This document shows, piece by piece, positions 35,345-44,348 of a stretch of DNA of 64,000 nucleotides. The translations under genes were made by a program, and so were the position numbers. The stretch covers positions 620,001 to 684,000 of the forward strand of contig NZ_CP097384.1 in assembly GCF_024584705.1 (NCBI RefSeq), in the 5' to 3' direction. Source of the stretch: Blastopirellula sp. J2-11 (lineage in GTDB: Bacteria > Planctomycetota > Planctomycetia > Pirellulales > Pirellulaceae). The notes beneath the pieces are model-generated. The model ran no database searches, was not told the origin of the DNA, and saw only the letters and a list, made by a program, of their open reading frames with translations. Numbering within the stretch: position 1 is the stretch's first letter; every line of letters starts with the position of its first letter.

Positions 35345-36467
35345 GGTTCATCTCGGCTTTAAGTTCAAAATGTCGTTTTATGTCGCCGCTAATCTGTATG
35401 CATGCTTTGGCGAGCTTGGAGCGGGGATACTCAACTACGACAGGTACTCCCACGTTGATAGCGTCGGTCGCCATCCGCGTCTCCTCGGGGATCAAATAGT
35501 CAATCGAGCGACGCAGCACAGGTTCAGCTCTTTCCTTGGTGATGCCGCTTCCCTGCGCCGTTCGATTGGCGCATAAATGGACGTTATTCATCTCATTGGC
35601 GGCTAAATAGTCGAGCAACCTGCGCGTGCGTACAAGCGACGGAAACTCGATTCGAAATGCGACGTACAAGTGATCGACCAACGTTAGCGCCGCGATCTGT
35701 TCACGATGAAATACATCTTCCATGTCGATGATTACGTAGTCGTGCATCGCAGCGAGAACGCCGATGGTGCGGTGAATCGATTCTGGTTGCATGATTTCCT
35801 GACCATCCAGAAATTGCGGAGCCGCCAAGAGATTCATCCCAGACTCGTGCCGCGACAACAGCTTGCTAACGGTCACCGCATGAATGTCGTCGGCGCTGAC
35901 GGCGCATTCCAAAATGTTGCTCTCCGGCTGTAGTCCCAGGTGAAGAGACGCGTCTCCGCCGCAAAGATTCAGGTCGACCAGGGCGACGCTGGCGCCCTCC
36001 TGGGCTAAGCTAAGTCCGCAGTTAACCGCCAGCGTGGTCACGCCAACTCCGCCGCTTGCGCCGCAAAAGGCGATGATTTCGCCGGATTGAACGTCTCGCT
36101 TGGACTGATCTTGCATGTGGAACAGGATCTCGTCCAATTCATTGGCGAAGTCGCCTGCGACGTTGATATAGTCCGTGGCTCCGGCGCGAACAAATCGCAT
36201 GATATCGGCCGGTAACGTCACAGCGCCGAACAGAATGATCGGCTTGTCGGTTAGTAAGCGTAGACCTTGCAAAGTAGAACGAGTTACGCTGGGGTCTTGT
36301 TCAGCGATGACGCAAAGAAGATCCATCTTCTCCTGCATCAACAACAATTCTTCCCGAGCGTCACTTAATTGCTGACTGACCGTCTTCGCAACTCGTACGC
36401 CTCTCTGGGCAAGAATGCCTTCCAGCGATTGGGCCAGATTACGCGGCCCCAGCAAAATAGCGTTCAT
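35322..36467 (-). CDS. tadZ: TadZ/CpaE-like pilus-localisation ATPase
   Basis: A 381-residue protein with a receiver-like N-terminal domain (residues 1-120, including a beta-alpha pattern without a clear phospho-Asp) and a ParA/MinD-type ATPase domain. The deviant Walker A is CGASGGVGVTTLAVNCGLSL; DLNLCGGDASLHLGL is the next ParA-type motif, and YVIIDMEDVFH the Walker B region. TadZ/CpaE positions the Tad apparatus at a cell pole. ATG 36467 is preferred with GGA 6 bases upstream; in-frame sequence before it is not conserved. First gene of the Tad block. Confidence 0.85.
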   Translation of the reverse strand: MNAILLGPRNLAQSLEGILAQRGVRVAKTVSQQLSDAREELLLMQEKMDLLCVIAEQDPSVTRSTLQGLRLLTDKPIILFGAVTLPADIMRFVRAGATDYINVAGDFANELDEILFHMQDQSKRDVQSGEIIAFCGASGGVGVTTLAVNCGLSLAQEGASVALVDLNLCGGDASLHLGLQPESNILECAVSADDIHAVTVSKLLSRHESGMNLLAAPQFLDGQEIMQPESIHRTIGVLAAMHDYVIIDMEDVFHREQIAALTLVDHLYVAFRIEFPSLVRTRRLLDYLAANEMNNVHLCANRTAQGSGITKERAEPVLRRSIDYLIPEETRMATDAINVGVPVVVEYPRSKLAKACIQISGDIKRHFELKAEMNHVSEPIS

Positions 36468-36925
36468 TGACTGTCCATCTTTCTCACGCCGAAACGTGAT
36501 TCTTGATATGGATGCGAACGCACGTTGCGTCGCACTGCCCCCAATCAATTGTGTCCCCGCCGACCTGCGTTAGCGGGTTACTGAAATTTGGATTCAGACA
36601 GATGTAAGTCAAGAGTTGCGATGAGAGACTCGATCAGAACTTGCGTATTTATTTAAGAGAATTGCACATTCGGCATAAACCGAAGTTGCGAATCCGGAAA
36701 TCTCCAACTAATCGTTATGATGCGATAAGTATTAGTATGGTTTGCACTGTGGAATTGTGCAAAACCGCTTCCATAACCAAATCGCAATGAAACGCGATGA
36801 GAATTTTCTCGTTTCCTCGCTGTTTTCTAGAAAGCTGTCACTTCAAGAAGTACTTCCAGTTGGTCGCCGCCCACCCTCGCGAGAGGTGCTATGGTTGGAA
36901 AATACTATTGCTGGGGGCAGCACGC
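36468..36925. promoter_or_regulatory. Divergent AT-rich spacer with TTTGCAC dyad
   Basis: This 458-base spacer serves the Tad block (minus) and the acyltransferase gene (plus). TTTGCAC (36741-36747) and GTGCAAA (36757-36763) form a perfect dyad with a 9-base spacer, extending imperfectly outward as GGTTTGCAC and GTGCAAAACC. Smaller dyads are CCCGC/GCGGG near 36556-36577 and TTCGG/CCGAA near 36670. No flp pilin gene could be found here. The regulator is unknown. Confidence 0.45.
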
Positions 36926-38062
36926 ATGAATCGACGAATATTCGAGATCAATGATATTGGGCAGTTGCCATTTTGGACGTCTCAGTGGGATCAACTGCAT
37001 GCAAGAACGTCCGCCGCGACGTTCTTTCAGACGTGGGAATGGCTCGCGGTGACCTGGAAGCATTTTCCACGACCGCAAAAACTGCGGCTCCTCGTGATCC
37101 TTGAAAACGAGGAACCGATTGGGTTTGTGCCGTTTTGCGTTCGTGAGCAAAATTTTCGAGTCGGCGCCTTACGCGTGCTGTCTTATCCGCTCGAAGATTG
37201 GGGCCCCTTTTTCGGCCCCATTGGCTGCGATTCGGTCGAATGTTTTCGACTAGCGATCGAGCACGTACTGCGCAGCGACCGTGACTGGGATGTGGTCGAC
37301 CTACGTTATTTGTGCGAGCAGTCCGCCGGTTTTGCTGAGATGGATAAGATCTTGACGCAGCAGTCGCGCCTATTTTTTCGCCGTCCGCGCATGGAGGCGC
37401 CGGTCATTGAATTGGCGGGAACCTGGGAAGAATATATCGGACGACAATCGAAGAACTGGCGACGGAATATGCGCCGTGAGCAAAGCCGTGTCGCGGATCT
37501 GGGCGACTTGCAATTCGTCCGCTATCGCACGCAGCCGGAGAGCGGCGAGGTAGATCCTCGCTACGATTTGTTCGAGGACTGTCTCTGCGTCTCGCAAAAG
37601 AGCTGGCAGGCGAAGTCGAGTCTTGGCGCCGCATTCTGCAGCCCGGCCGTCCGGCCTGTACTTCGTGAACTGCACGAGGTCGCTTGTCGCCGTGGAATGA
37701 TCGATATGAACGTGCTCTATCTCGATGAGCGACCAGTCGCATTCCTCTACAACTATCTTTGTCAACGCGAAGTCTATGCGCTGCGTAGCGGCTACGACGC
37801 AGATTGCGCGATCGGTAGTCTGGGTACGGTCTTGTTGCATGAAGTTGTCAAAGATAGTTTTCATCGCGGTGATCGCCTGATCAATCTAGGGCCTGGTACG
37901 CAAGACTATAAAAAACGATTCGCTCCCGAATCGCGACGTGCGATCAACTATACCTACTATTCTCCCTGGTCGTTGCGGTCACAAGCATTGTGCCTCAAAG
38001 CGGCGCTCGATCCGCTTCTGCCAGGCTTTCAAGAGCGTTGTCAAAAGCGCTTGGTGACCTAG
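36926..38062 (+). CDS. FemAB/BioF2-like GNAT acyltransferase
   Basis: A 378-residue protein related to the Acetyltransf_6 (FemAB-like) group found in exopolysaccharide and cell-envelope loci. The N-terminal GNAT half starts WDQLHARTSAATFFQTWEWL, with PIGFVPFCVRE and LSYPLEDWGPFFGPIGCD as family-like blocks. The C-terminal half has MNVLYLDERPVAFLYNYLCQ, YALRSGYDADCAIGSLGTVL and LGPGTQDYKKRFAPESRRAI, the hallmark cluster of this group. ATG 36926 begins the family-like sequence; an earlier in-frame start at 36797 has no domain support. Divergent from the Tad genes. Acceptor unknown. Confidence 0.82.
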   Translation: MNRRIFEINDIGQLPFWTSQWDQLHARTSAATFFQTWEWLAVTWKHFPRPQKLRLLVILENEEPIGFVPFCVREQNFRVGALRVLSYPLEDWGPFFGPIGCDSVECFRLAIEHVLRSDRDWDVVDLRYLCEQSAGFAEMDKILTQQSRLFFRRPRMEAPVIELAGTWEEYIGRQSKNWRRNMRREQSRVADLGDLQFVRYRTQPESGEVDPRYDLFEDCLCVSQKSWQAKSSLGAAFCSPAVRPVLRELHEVACRRGMIDMNVLYLDERPVAFLYNYLCQREVYALRSGYDADCAIGSLGTVLLHEVVKDSFHRGDRLINLGPGTQDYKKRFAPESRRAINYTYYSPWSLRSQALCLKAALDPLLPGFQERCQKRLVT

Positions 38063-38087
38063 TCGCCGCAACGAACTCGCGTGCAGA

Positions 38088-39089
38088 TCATGCGCCTAAC
38101 GCAGTCGTTGTGGCGATACAGATATCCGTTTGGCTGCTGTTTTTCGGCGTCCAAGCGGTCGCGGATCGCCATGTTTGATACTCGTAGGCGAGCAGTGGAA
38201 CGTAAGCAGCCAACAGGTACAGTGGGAAACAGCCGAGTTCCATCGTGACAAAAATTCCTAAGTGCATCGAAACGCCAAACAGCAGCGCCGCGATACGCGT
38301 CCGGCGAAACGACAGCAGCAACGGAAAACCGGCTTCCCAGACCATGACCGACCAGGTCATCCATTGCGTGATCCAGTAAGGTGTCGGCAATGCGTCCGCC
38401 GAAAAGCGAGTTAAGCTCAGGTCACGCATCACGTAGTACAAGCTGTCGCCGGCAGGCCAATTTTGTCCCGATAGTTTGCAAAGTCCGCTGGCGCAGTACA
38501 TGCAAGCCAGTTGAATCAGCAAAAGTCGCAGCGCCCAAGGAGACGCTTGAATCGGCTCTTGTTCTGCTCGCGACGAAGATTTCAGCCAAGCGTCAACCGA
38601 CCAGACGGCGCCGCACGGAGTCAACATGACGTACAACAGCAGCATGCCGTGAATATGATCGCCTGCATTGATCGCGTACATGTTCATATTCGTGAACGAA
38701 ATCGACAACGCCCAAACGGCGATCGCACAGAGTCGCGTATTCCAGCCGATTAGCAGGCCGATGGTCGCTGCGATCCAAAGATAGAAGATCACCGAAACCG
38801 CCTGCGGATCGTTGATTCCCTGCAACAACGACCAGTGCAGCTGAGGCCTATCAAAGAACCAACTGTACAGTCGTACGTCGCCGGTGCTGCCGCGTCCGTA
38901 AAGCACGGCGAGTTGCGGCGCCATTGTCAACAGCTGATCAAGCAGCAGCACTGCGGCGATTCCGATCCGCAACATCGCATACAACTGGGCGTTGAGCGGT
39001 TTCGTCCACCAACGCATGCGTGAAAGAGGCCGCGGCAGCCAAGGAGTGACGCCAACGACGCTTGACGATTGAACAGGTGCGACATTCAT
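38088..39089 (-). CDS. HTTM-domain membrane protein (vitamin K-dependent carboxylase-like)
   Basis: A 333-residue membrane protein with the horizontally transferred transmembrane (HTTM) domain related to gamma-glutamyl carboxylase. About seven to eight helices are visible, including AMLRIGIAAVLLLDQLL, FYLWIAATIGLLIGWNT and LRLLLIQLACMYCASGLCKL; the last is the typical HTTM core motif, here followed by SGQNWPAGDSLYYVM. ATG 39089 overlaps the stop of the gene at 39089-39886 (TAATG), so the two are coupled. The substrate is unknown; HTTM proteins are common in planctomycetes and usually have a partner like the upstream gene. Confidence 0.85.
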   Translation of the reverse strand: MNVAPVQSSSVVGVTPWLPRPLSRMRWWTKPLNAQLYAMLRIGIAAVLLLDQLLTMAPQLAVLYGRGSTGDVRLYSWFFDRPQLHWSLLQGINDPQAVSVIFYLWIAATIGLLIGWNTRLCAIAVWALSISFTNMNMYAINAGDHIHGMLLLYVMLTPCGAVWSVDAWLKSSSRAEQEPIQASPWALRLLLIQLACMYCASGLCKLSGQNWPAGDSLYYVMRDLSLTRFSADALPTPYWITQWMTWSVMVWEAGFPLLLSFRRTRIAALLFGVSMHLGIFVTMELGCFPLYLLAAYVPLLAYEYQTWRSATAWTPKNSSQTDICIATTTALGA

Positions 39090-39886
39090 TATTCGGACTC
39101 CGACGCCCAAGGTTGGTAGATGAATTGTTCCGTGACGGGATCGTAAACTTCAATCGGGATAACATCGCGAGGATACTCGGCGGCAGGCGTCCAACGAGCG
39201 ATCGCCATGCAGTAGGGAGCGGGCGATTGGCTTGGCCCGTCCGATCCCGGCGCTGCGATTTCGTAACCGCGAACATGAATGACGATTTCATCCGGCGAAG
39301 GTGCGTTAGGAAAGTCGGCGAGAAATTCTTCGACTCGCAGCGACGCCCAGACGGTCAAGATATCGAAATCGTTCGCAAGTTTGTCTTGAATCTGCTTGGC
39401 CCACCGCTGACGAGCTTCCAGCTCGGTTTCACCCGTATTGAACGTAAACGTCAAAATCAGATTTTGTTCAACGCTGCGGGTTCGATTTCCCGCGTAACGA
39501 AGGTAGTTGGATGTGTCGTTTGGTTCGTTGTCTGACAGCAGCCAGGTCGATTGTTCGCTGTCGTTCCAACGAAATTCACAGGCCAAAAACGCGGTTTGAT
39601 CGTTGATGTTAGGAGCGAACAGCGACCAGCGCTGCGGTTGTTCGGTGACTTGACCATATTTGTCGACAGCGTAGATGAGAGAAGAGAGACCGCCCAACTC
39701 ATGTGGATGATTTCCGGCGCGACTTTCGTCCAGCGCCTTGGTGATGGCGGAGGATGTTTCGGGAAAGCGAAGCGTGACCACTTCGAGCGTTTCCAGGCTG
39801 TTGGCGACCGCAAGATAGAACAATTGCCAAACGATAAACGAGCCGAGGGCGATGCTGCATCCGCTTCGCCAAAGTTGGTTGGTCAT
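39089..39886 (-). CDS. Membrane-anchored partner of the HTTM protein
   Basis: A 265-residue protein with an N-terminal membrane helix (residues 10-30, IALGSFIVWQLFYLAVA) and a soluble part. The motif QRWSLFAPNINDQTAFLACE (Trp-x-Leu-Phe-Ala-Pro-Asn) is a feature I associate with proteins encoded beside HTTM genes. No catalytic residues were recognised. An AAGGAG site lies 9 bases upstream of the ATG. Its stop overlaps the HTTM start, and an intrinsic terminator of the preceding gene ends only about 17 bases before the ATG, so expression may depend on read-through. Confidence 0.7.
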   Translation of the reverse strand: MTNQLWRSGCSIALGSFIVWQLFYLAVANSLETLEVVTLRFPETSSAITKALDESRAGNHPHELGGLSSLIYAVDKYGQVTEQPQRWSLFAPNINDQTAFLACEFRWNDSEQSTWLLSDNEPNDTSNYLRYAGNRTRSVEQNLILTFTFNTGETELEARQRWAKQIQDKLANDFDILTVWASLRVEEFLADFPNAPSPDEIVIHVRGYEIAAPGSDGPSQSPAPYCMAIARWTPAAEYPRDVIPIEVYDPVTEQFIYQPWASESE

Positions 39887-39901
39887 TGTCGTCGACTCCT
39901 T

Positions 39902-39941
39902 GAAAAAAATGGGACGCCCCGTCGAGACGCAAGACGGGGCG
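39902..39941 (-). terminator. Intrinsic terminator of the proline-rich repeat gene
   Basis: On the minus strand CGCCCCGTC (complement of 39933-39941) pairs with GACGGGGCG (complement of 39915-39923) and is followed five bases later by a run of seven T (complement of 39903-39909). It lies 15 bases after the stop at 39957 and directly before the HTTM-partner gene, giving possible attenuation of that pair. Confidence 0.75.
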
Positions 39942-39956
39942 CCACAGAAGGAAGGA

Positions 39957-40721
39957 CTAATTCAGGGGACCGCGGGGGCCTCGAATATCACGCGGGGGAT
40001 GCGTGTAAGGAGGACGTTTAATATCTTTCGGATTCGGGAAGGTCGGGCCCGGCTTGTGGGAAGGAAGCGTCGTGGGCGGGGGAAAGCCGATCTTCTTGGG
40101 CCGGCCTAAGACGGCGTCGTAGTGGGTCGGCGGAATCTGTCGCTTGGGACGCGGAGTGGGCGCCTTGATGTCTTCAAAGATGTACTTCCGCCATTTGCTC
40201 GGAGGATCTTTCGGCTTGGGCGCGTCCTTAGCGGCCGGGTTGTGCGGCACGCTCAGACCAAACTTGGTGGGTGACATCGAAGGTTTCGGTCGCGGTTTCG
40301 GCTTGTAGTCGCCGTTGACGTACTTGCGCCAATCCTTCGGCGGATCGGTCGGCTTAGGAGCATCTTTGGCTCGCGGAGTTTGTGAACGGCGAAGGCCCAG
40401 CGACGACGTGGAGCCCTTGGGGCGAACCGGCGGTTTGAAGTCGAGCACATAGTCCGATCGCCAATCCTTCGGCGAATCGCTTGGCTTGGGAGCATCTTTG
40501 ACCATCGGAGCTTTCGATCCGCTCAGGCCAAATGGTCGCGGCATCGCCGATGACTTCGGGCGAATCGGCGGACCTTTGAAGTCCCGAAAGATAAAGTCCC
40601 GTTGATCCTTGGGGGGCTTCGAGGGATGCGGTGCATGGTCTGCTTGGACCAGCGAAGTGGTGACAAACGAGGCCCCGAGCAAAGTGACGGCGCCGAACAA
40701 TTTCTGCAAATTCAAAAGCAT
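39957..40721 (-). CDS. Exported proline/lysine-rich four-repeat protein
   Basis: A 254-residue protein with a signal peptide (MLLNLQKLFGAVTLLGASFV, residues 1-25) and then four tandem repeats of about 45 residues. The shared pattern is P-x-D-P-P-K-D-W-R-x-Y, then D-x-K-P-P-x-R-P-K, then FGLS, ending in A-K-D-A-P-K-P. Examples are PTDPPKDWRKYVNGDYKP and PKDPPSKWRKYIFEDIKA; the fourth repeat loses its second half. The sequence is strongly basic and Pro-rich and has no Cys. ATG 40721 has GGAG 8 bases upstream; an in-frame GTG 39 bases earlier is less likely. Function unknown; a cell-wall or matrix protein is a guess. Confidence 0.8.
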   Translation of the reverse strand: MLLNLQKLFGAVTLLGASFVTTSLVQADHAPHPSKPPKDQRDFIFRDFKGPPIRPKSSAMPRPFGLSGSKAPMVKDAPKPSDSPKDWRSDYVLDFKPPVRPKGSTSSLGLRRSQTPRAKDAPKPTDPPKDWRKYVNGDYKPKPRPKPSMSPTKFGLSVPHNPAAKDAPKPKDPPSKWRKYIFEDIKAPTPRPKRQIPPTHYDAVLGRPKKIGFPPPTTLPSHKPGPTFPNPKDIKRPPYTHPPRDIRGPRGPLN

Positions 40722-41055
40722 CGTTATTCTCCGGTTGGAATTTTCTGAGCGACGTTTCACAGCAAGCGTCGCTTCACAGTGAGGATTGACCTGAGCGGCT
40801 CAAACCGGACAGAAAACAAGAAACATTTTTCTCGGTTCTGCGCTTCGAGCCCGTTTGAGCCGTTTTCCTCTCTTCTGACTCCCGCCGCCGGGCCGAAATA
40901 GATGGCGAGGGGCCGATTCCTGTGGAAGAATGAGATTTCTTGTCCGCTTTGTCAGAATCGCAGCAATCTCTGAAAGGTATTTGCGCCTGGGCGCATTTAA
41001 TCAGGGTAGGGGCCCAGCGTTTCCCCTGTTCTTTATTTTTCAAGAGACCAGCCGC
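40722..41055. other. Divergent spacer between the repeat protein and the ECF sigma gene
   Basis: A 334-base spacer that should hold promoters for both sides. A minus-strand opening here lacks domain support and is taken as chance. No clear -35/-10 pair was found. Confidence 0.4.
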
Positions 41056-41652
41056 ATGGATGAACAAGACGTATGGCCTGCTCAAGCGTGGTTCGCCGCA
41101 TTGGCCGCTGGCGACGCCGCAATTGAAGAAGAGTTTTGGCGAACCTACGCCGGTCCGCTGCACCGGATCGCGGATCGTCAGTTGTCGCAACAGTTAAAGC
41201 GCCGCGTCGATCCCGAAGACGTTGTTCAGTCGGCCTGTCGCACCTTTTTTCGACGCGTGCGCCAGGGGGAGTTTTCGATCCAGGATCGCAGCGACTTGTG
41301 GCGACTCTTGTTAACGATCACCTTGAATAAAGCGCGGCTGCAGGCTCGCTTTCATGGTCGCGCCTGTCGCGGCATGAATCGCGAGCAATCCCTGGTGGAT
41401 GAACCGGCCGCCGGCAAGGGATCGGCGCTGGAAGATGAACTAGCTCAGATCGATTTCGCCGACTTTCTGGAATCGATCTTGAAGCACCTCAGCGCTGAGC
41501 AGCAAGAGATATTGCAACGAACCCTCGATGGTCAGACGCAAGACGAGATCGCCGAGGCGGTTGGCTGCAGTCAACGAACCGTTCGGCGAATGCAGGCCAA
41601 AATTCGCGAATCGCTGCAGGCGATCTTGCAAACCGATTTAAGTCTCAGCTAG
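41056..41652 (+). CDS. ECF-type sigma factor encoded with a Ser/Thr kinase
   Basis: A 198-residue ECF sigma factor of the planctomycete type linked with protein kinases. Region 2 includes RIADRQLSQQLKRRVDPEDV, then VVQSACRTFFRRV, with the polymerase-binding helix. Region 4 is LSAEQQEILQRTLDGQTQDE, then IAEAVGCSQRTVRRMQAKIR as the HTH. ATG 41056 starts the family-like part. The kinase gene follows after 20 bases and is likely in the same transcript. By analogy the kinase may phosphorylate the sigma factor; inference only. Confidence 0.9.
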   Translation: MDEQDVWPAQAWFAALAAGDAAIEEEFWRTYAGPLHRIADRQLSQQLKRRVDPEDVVQSACRTFFRRVRQGEFSIQDRSDLWRLLLTITLNKARLQARFHGRACRGMNREQSLVDEPAAGKGSALEDELAQIDFADFLESILKHLSAEQQEILQRTLDGQTQDEIAEAVGCSQRTVRRMQAKIRESLQAILQTDLSLS

Positions 41653-41672
41653 TTGTTATCGATAGGTCTGTG

Positions 41673-44348
41673 ATGAACGCCGTTGATGAAGAAATTCGCC
41701 GCCATTTTGAATCGGATTGGTTACGGGGCCATAGCGGTGATATCGTGGACTATCTGCCGACGCCTGACGCTCCTTCTTACCTGGCCACTTTGGAAGAACT
41801 GATCTGCATTGATCTGGAGTTTCGCTGGCAACAGCTCTCTTCGCACCCGGCTAAGATCGATTCGAATCTTGAAACGTTGGCGCTCGATCAACAACCGCTC
41901 GTCGAAAAATACCTCGATCGCTTTCCGCAACTTCAGGAACCAAATATCTTGCAGCGTCTCGTTGATCAAGAGATCTATGCGCGCAAGCAGTCTCCCTTTC
42001 CTCCACTGCCGGCCGAATATCAACAGCGATTTCCGCAACTACAACTGCCGCTCTCCTCGTTTGCCCAAGGAAATGCCGAGCGGGCCGAACAAACGCGGCG
42101 CTATTCCACAGCGCCGCCCTGGAGTAGAGCCGAGCATTTTCCTCGTCCGTTTGGCAAGTACCAGCTGGTCGAACTGCTGGGCCGCGGCGGTATGGGAAAG
42201 GTTTATCGCGCTCAGCAACTCAATGCAGGTCGTATGGTAGCGATCAAAATCGCGAACGTTTCAGACGTTCCGCATGAAATGCGCGAGGAGATTCGCCAGC
42301 GATTCCAAACGGAGGTCCGCGCTGCGGCAAATTTGTCGCACGACCATGTCATGCCGGTCTATGACGTCGGCGAAGCGGATGATCGCTTGTTCTATACGAT
42401 GCCGATTGTCGCCGGCGACTTGGCGGCCGAGATCCGTAAGAATCCGCTATCGAATCGCCTGGCCGCACAGTACATGGCGCAGGCGTCTCGCGGCGTACAG
42501 GCCGCACATGCCCACGGTTTGCTCCACCGTGACTTGAAGCCGCATAACCTGATGCTCGATCCGCAAAACGATCGCGTGTTGGTCGCCGACTTTGGACTGG
42601 CCCGTTTGGCGTCGGCTCAGCAGCAATTGACCCAGACCGGCGAAGTGCTCGGCACGCCGCCGTACATGGCGCCCGAGCAGATTCGGAATTCGCGTATGAT
42701 GGATGTCCGCGCCGACGTCTACGCGCTGGGTGCGACGCTCTATCACTTGCTGGTCGGAAAACCTCCCTTTCAGGCGGCCAACCCGACCGAAACATTGCGT
42801 CAGGTGCTGGAAGATGATCCCGTCTCGCCGCGATTTCTCAATCCAGAGGTCGATCGCGACTTGGAGACGATCTGCTTGCGTTGTTTGCAAAAGGATCGGC
42901 ATCTACGGTTTGCGTCGGCGGCGGAACTAGCGGACGATTTGGAACGTTACCAGCGCGGCGAGCCGATCGTTTCTCGGCCGCTCAACATGTGGGGCAGGCT
43001 CGATCGCTGGCGACGACGTAATCCGCTGGTCGCGTCCCTTTCGGCCGGGTTGGCCGCTTCGCTATTGCTGGTCGCCGTGGTCGCAGGGATCGGATGGTAC
43101 GTGACCCAGCGACAACTTGAACGCGTGATGCAGAACAGCCAGCAGGGACAGACGGCGATCAATGAATTGTTCACCTTCGTACGGGAAGAGCCTCTGCTTG
43201 ATCAGCCGGGACAAGAAGCGATTCGTGCGCATCTGCTGGAGCGCGGCTTGCAGCACTATCAGATGCTGATTGACTTGGCCGATGAAAACAAGACGCTGCC
43301 GGCCGATTTGTTAGAAGCCCGCAAGCAGTTGGGCATGCTGACGCTGGAGATTCAAGGTCCAACCGAAGCGGCCGCACAATTCCGCCAGGCGATCGCCGCC
43401 GCCGAGAAATCGCCAGAACTGAAACCCCCATCGCCAAAGGTGCAAGTCAGCCTGGGCGATAGTTGGAACGGTCTCGGTCAAGCGCTCCACTCGCTTGGTC
43501 AACAGGACGAAGCGGCGGCCGCGTTTGCGAAAGCGATTGCGCTGCGCGAAACCACGGTTAACCATGCGCCAACCGACATCGAGGCTCGCCGCAAATTAGC
43601 CAACGCAATGATGAATCACGCGCTGATCATGGCCGCCTTAGGAAAACCGGACGAGGCGCTCCAAGAGCAACAAGCGGCCCAGCGCCAACGACATCAACTG
43701 TTGCGTGATCGAGATGATGACCCGAAGTTGCTCCGTGACTTCGCCCAAGGACAATTCAACCTGGCGCGGCTCGAACTGTCGAAGGGGACTTCCCCCGAAT
43801 CGCTCGCCCTGCTGCGTGACGCGACCGGTCGGTTTGAGGGGCTTGCTTACAAATACTCGACCGATACGCGATTATGGCAGCGCTATCTCGAATGCTTGCT
43901 GACGATGTCGATCTTTGAGAAGTCCCCTTCGCCATCCTTGCAAAAGGCGATCGACATTCTGCCGTCGGCCGTCATGCTAGCTCCAGACAACCGAGCCTAT
44001 CGTATTCGCCTGATCGAAATCTGCCAGCAAGCGATCGAACAGTTGCTGGAGAGTGAAAATTATCAGGAAGCGGAAATCAATTGGCGGAAGGTCCAGTCCG
44101 AGTTAATCGATTCGCTGGCGGCCGAAGATCTCGAACCAGATGCGGTCCGGGTTCGTCTGGCCGGTTTGCGCCAACGAGGGCTCATCACGCTAGGGCAGGG
44201 CGATAAAGCGTTGGCGATAAAGCAGTTGCAAACAGCGATCGACGCTTGGAGCAAAGCGCAAGAAATTCCGGCGAACGCATCGCTCCGTTCTCCGATGTGG
44301 CGCGGCGATTTGTCCGCACTGAAACGCTTGGTCGATTCACTCGAATAA
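41673..44348 (+). CDS. PknB-type Ser/Thr protein kinase with TPR-like C-terminus
   Basis: An 891-residue transmembrane kinase. Residues 1-160 are a planctomycete N-terminal region. The catalytic domain spans about 160-435: GRGGMGKVYR (P-loop), MVAIKIA (ATP Lys), LLHRDLKPHNLML (catalytic loop), VADFGLARL (DFG) and GTPPYMAPEQI (activation segment). One transmembrane helix follows at about 452-477 (SLSAGLAASLLLVAVVAGIG). The outer part has TPR-like helical repeats, for example GDSWNGLGQALHSLGQQDEA. ATG 41673 follows an in-frame GTG. It pairs with the sigma factor gene 20 bases upstream. Confidence 0.93.
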   Translation: MNAVDEEIRRHFESDWLRGHSGDIVDYLPTPDAPSYLATLEELICIDLEFRWQQLSSHPAKIDSNLETLALDQQPLVEKYLDRFPQLQEPNILQRLVDQEIYARKQSPFPPLPAEYQQRFPQLQLPLSSFAQGNAERAEQTRRYSTAPPWSRAEHFPRPFGKYQLVELLGRGGMGKVYRAQQLNAGRMVAIKIANVSDVPHEMREEIRQRFQTEVRAAANLSHDHVMPVYDVGEADDRLFYTMPIVAGDLAAEIRKNPLSNRLAAQYMAQASRGVQAAHAHGLLHRDLKPHNLMLDPQNDRVLVADFGLARLASAQQQLTQTGEVLGTPPYMAPEQIRNSRMMDVRADVYALGATLYHLLVGKPPFQAANPTETLRQVLEDDPVSPRFLNPEVDRDLETICLRCLQKDRHLRFASAAELADDLERYQRGEPIVSRPLNMWGRLDRWRRRNPLVASLSAGLAASLLLVAVVAGIGWYVTQRQLERVMQNSQQGQTAINELFTFVREEPLLDQPGQEAIRAHLLERGLQHYQMLIDLADENKTLPADLLEARKQLGMLTLEIQGPTEAAAQFRQAIAAAEKSPELKPPSPKVQVSLGDSWNGLGQALHSLGQQDEAAAAFAKAIALRETTVNHAPTDIEARRKLANAMMNHALIMAALGKPDEALQEQQAAQRQRHQLLRDRDDDPKLLRDFAQGQFNLARLELSKGTSPESLALLRDATGRFEGLAYKYSTDTRLWQRYLECLLTMSIFEKSPSPSLQKAIDILPSAVMLAPDNRAYRIRLIEICQQAIEQLLESENYQEAEINWRKVQSELIDSLAAEDLEPDAVRVRLAGLRQRGLITLGQGDKALAIKQLQTAIDAWSKAQEIPANASLRSPMWRGDLSALKRLVDSLE

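Noticed and set aside
36549-36925. A small Flp pilin gene next to the Tad block
   Set aside because: No frame in the spacer encodes the Gly-x-x-x-x-Glu-Tyr prepilin motif plus hydrophobic helix.
40774-41190. A 138-residue minus-strand gene overlapping the ECF sigma region
   Set aside because: Overlaps the promoter and start of the well supported sigma factor gene and has no recognisable feature.
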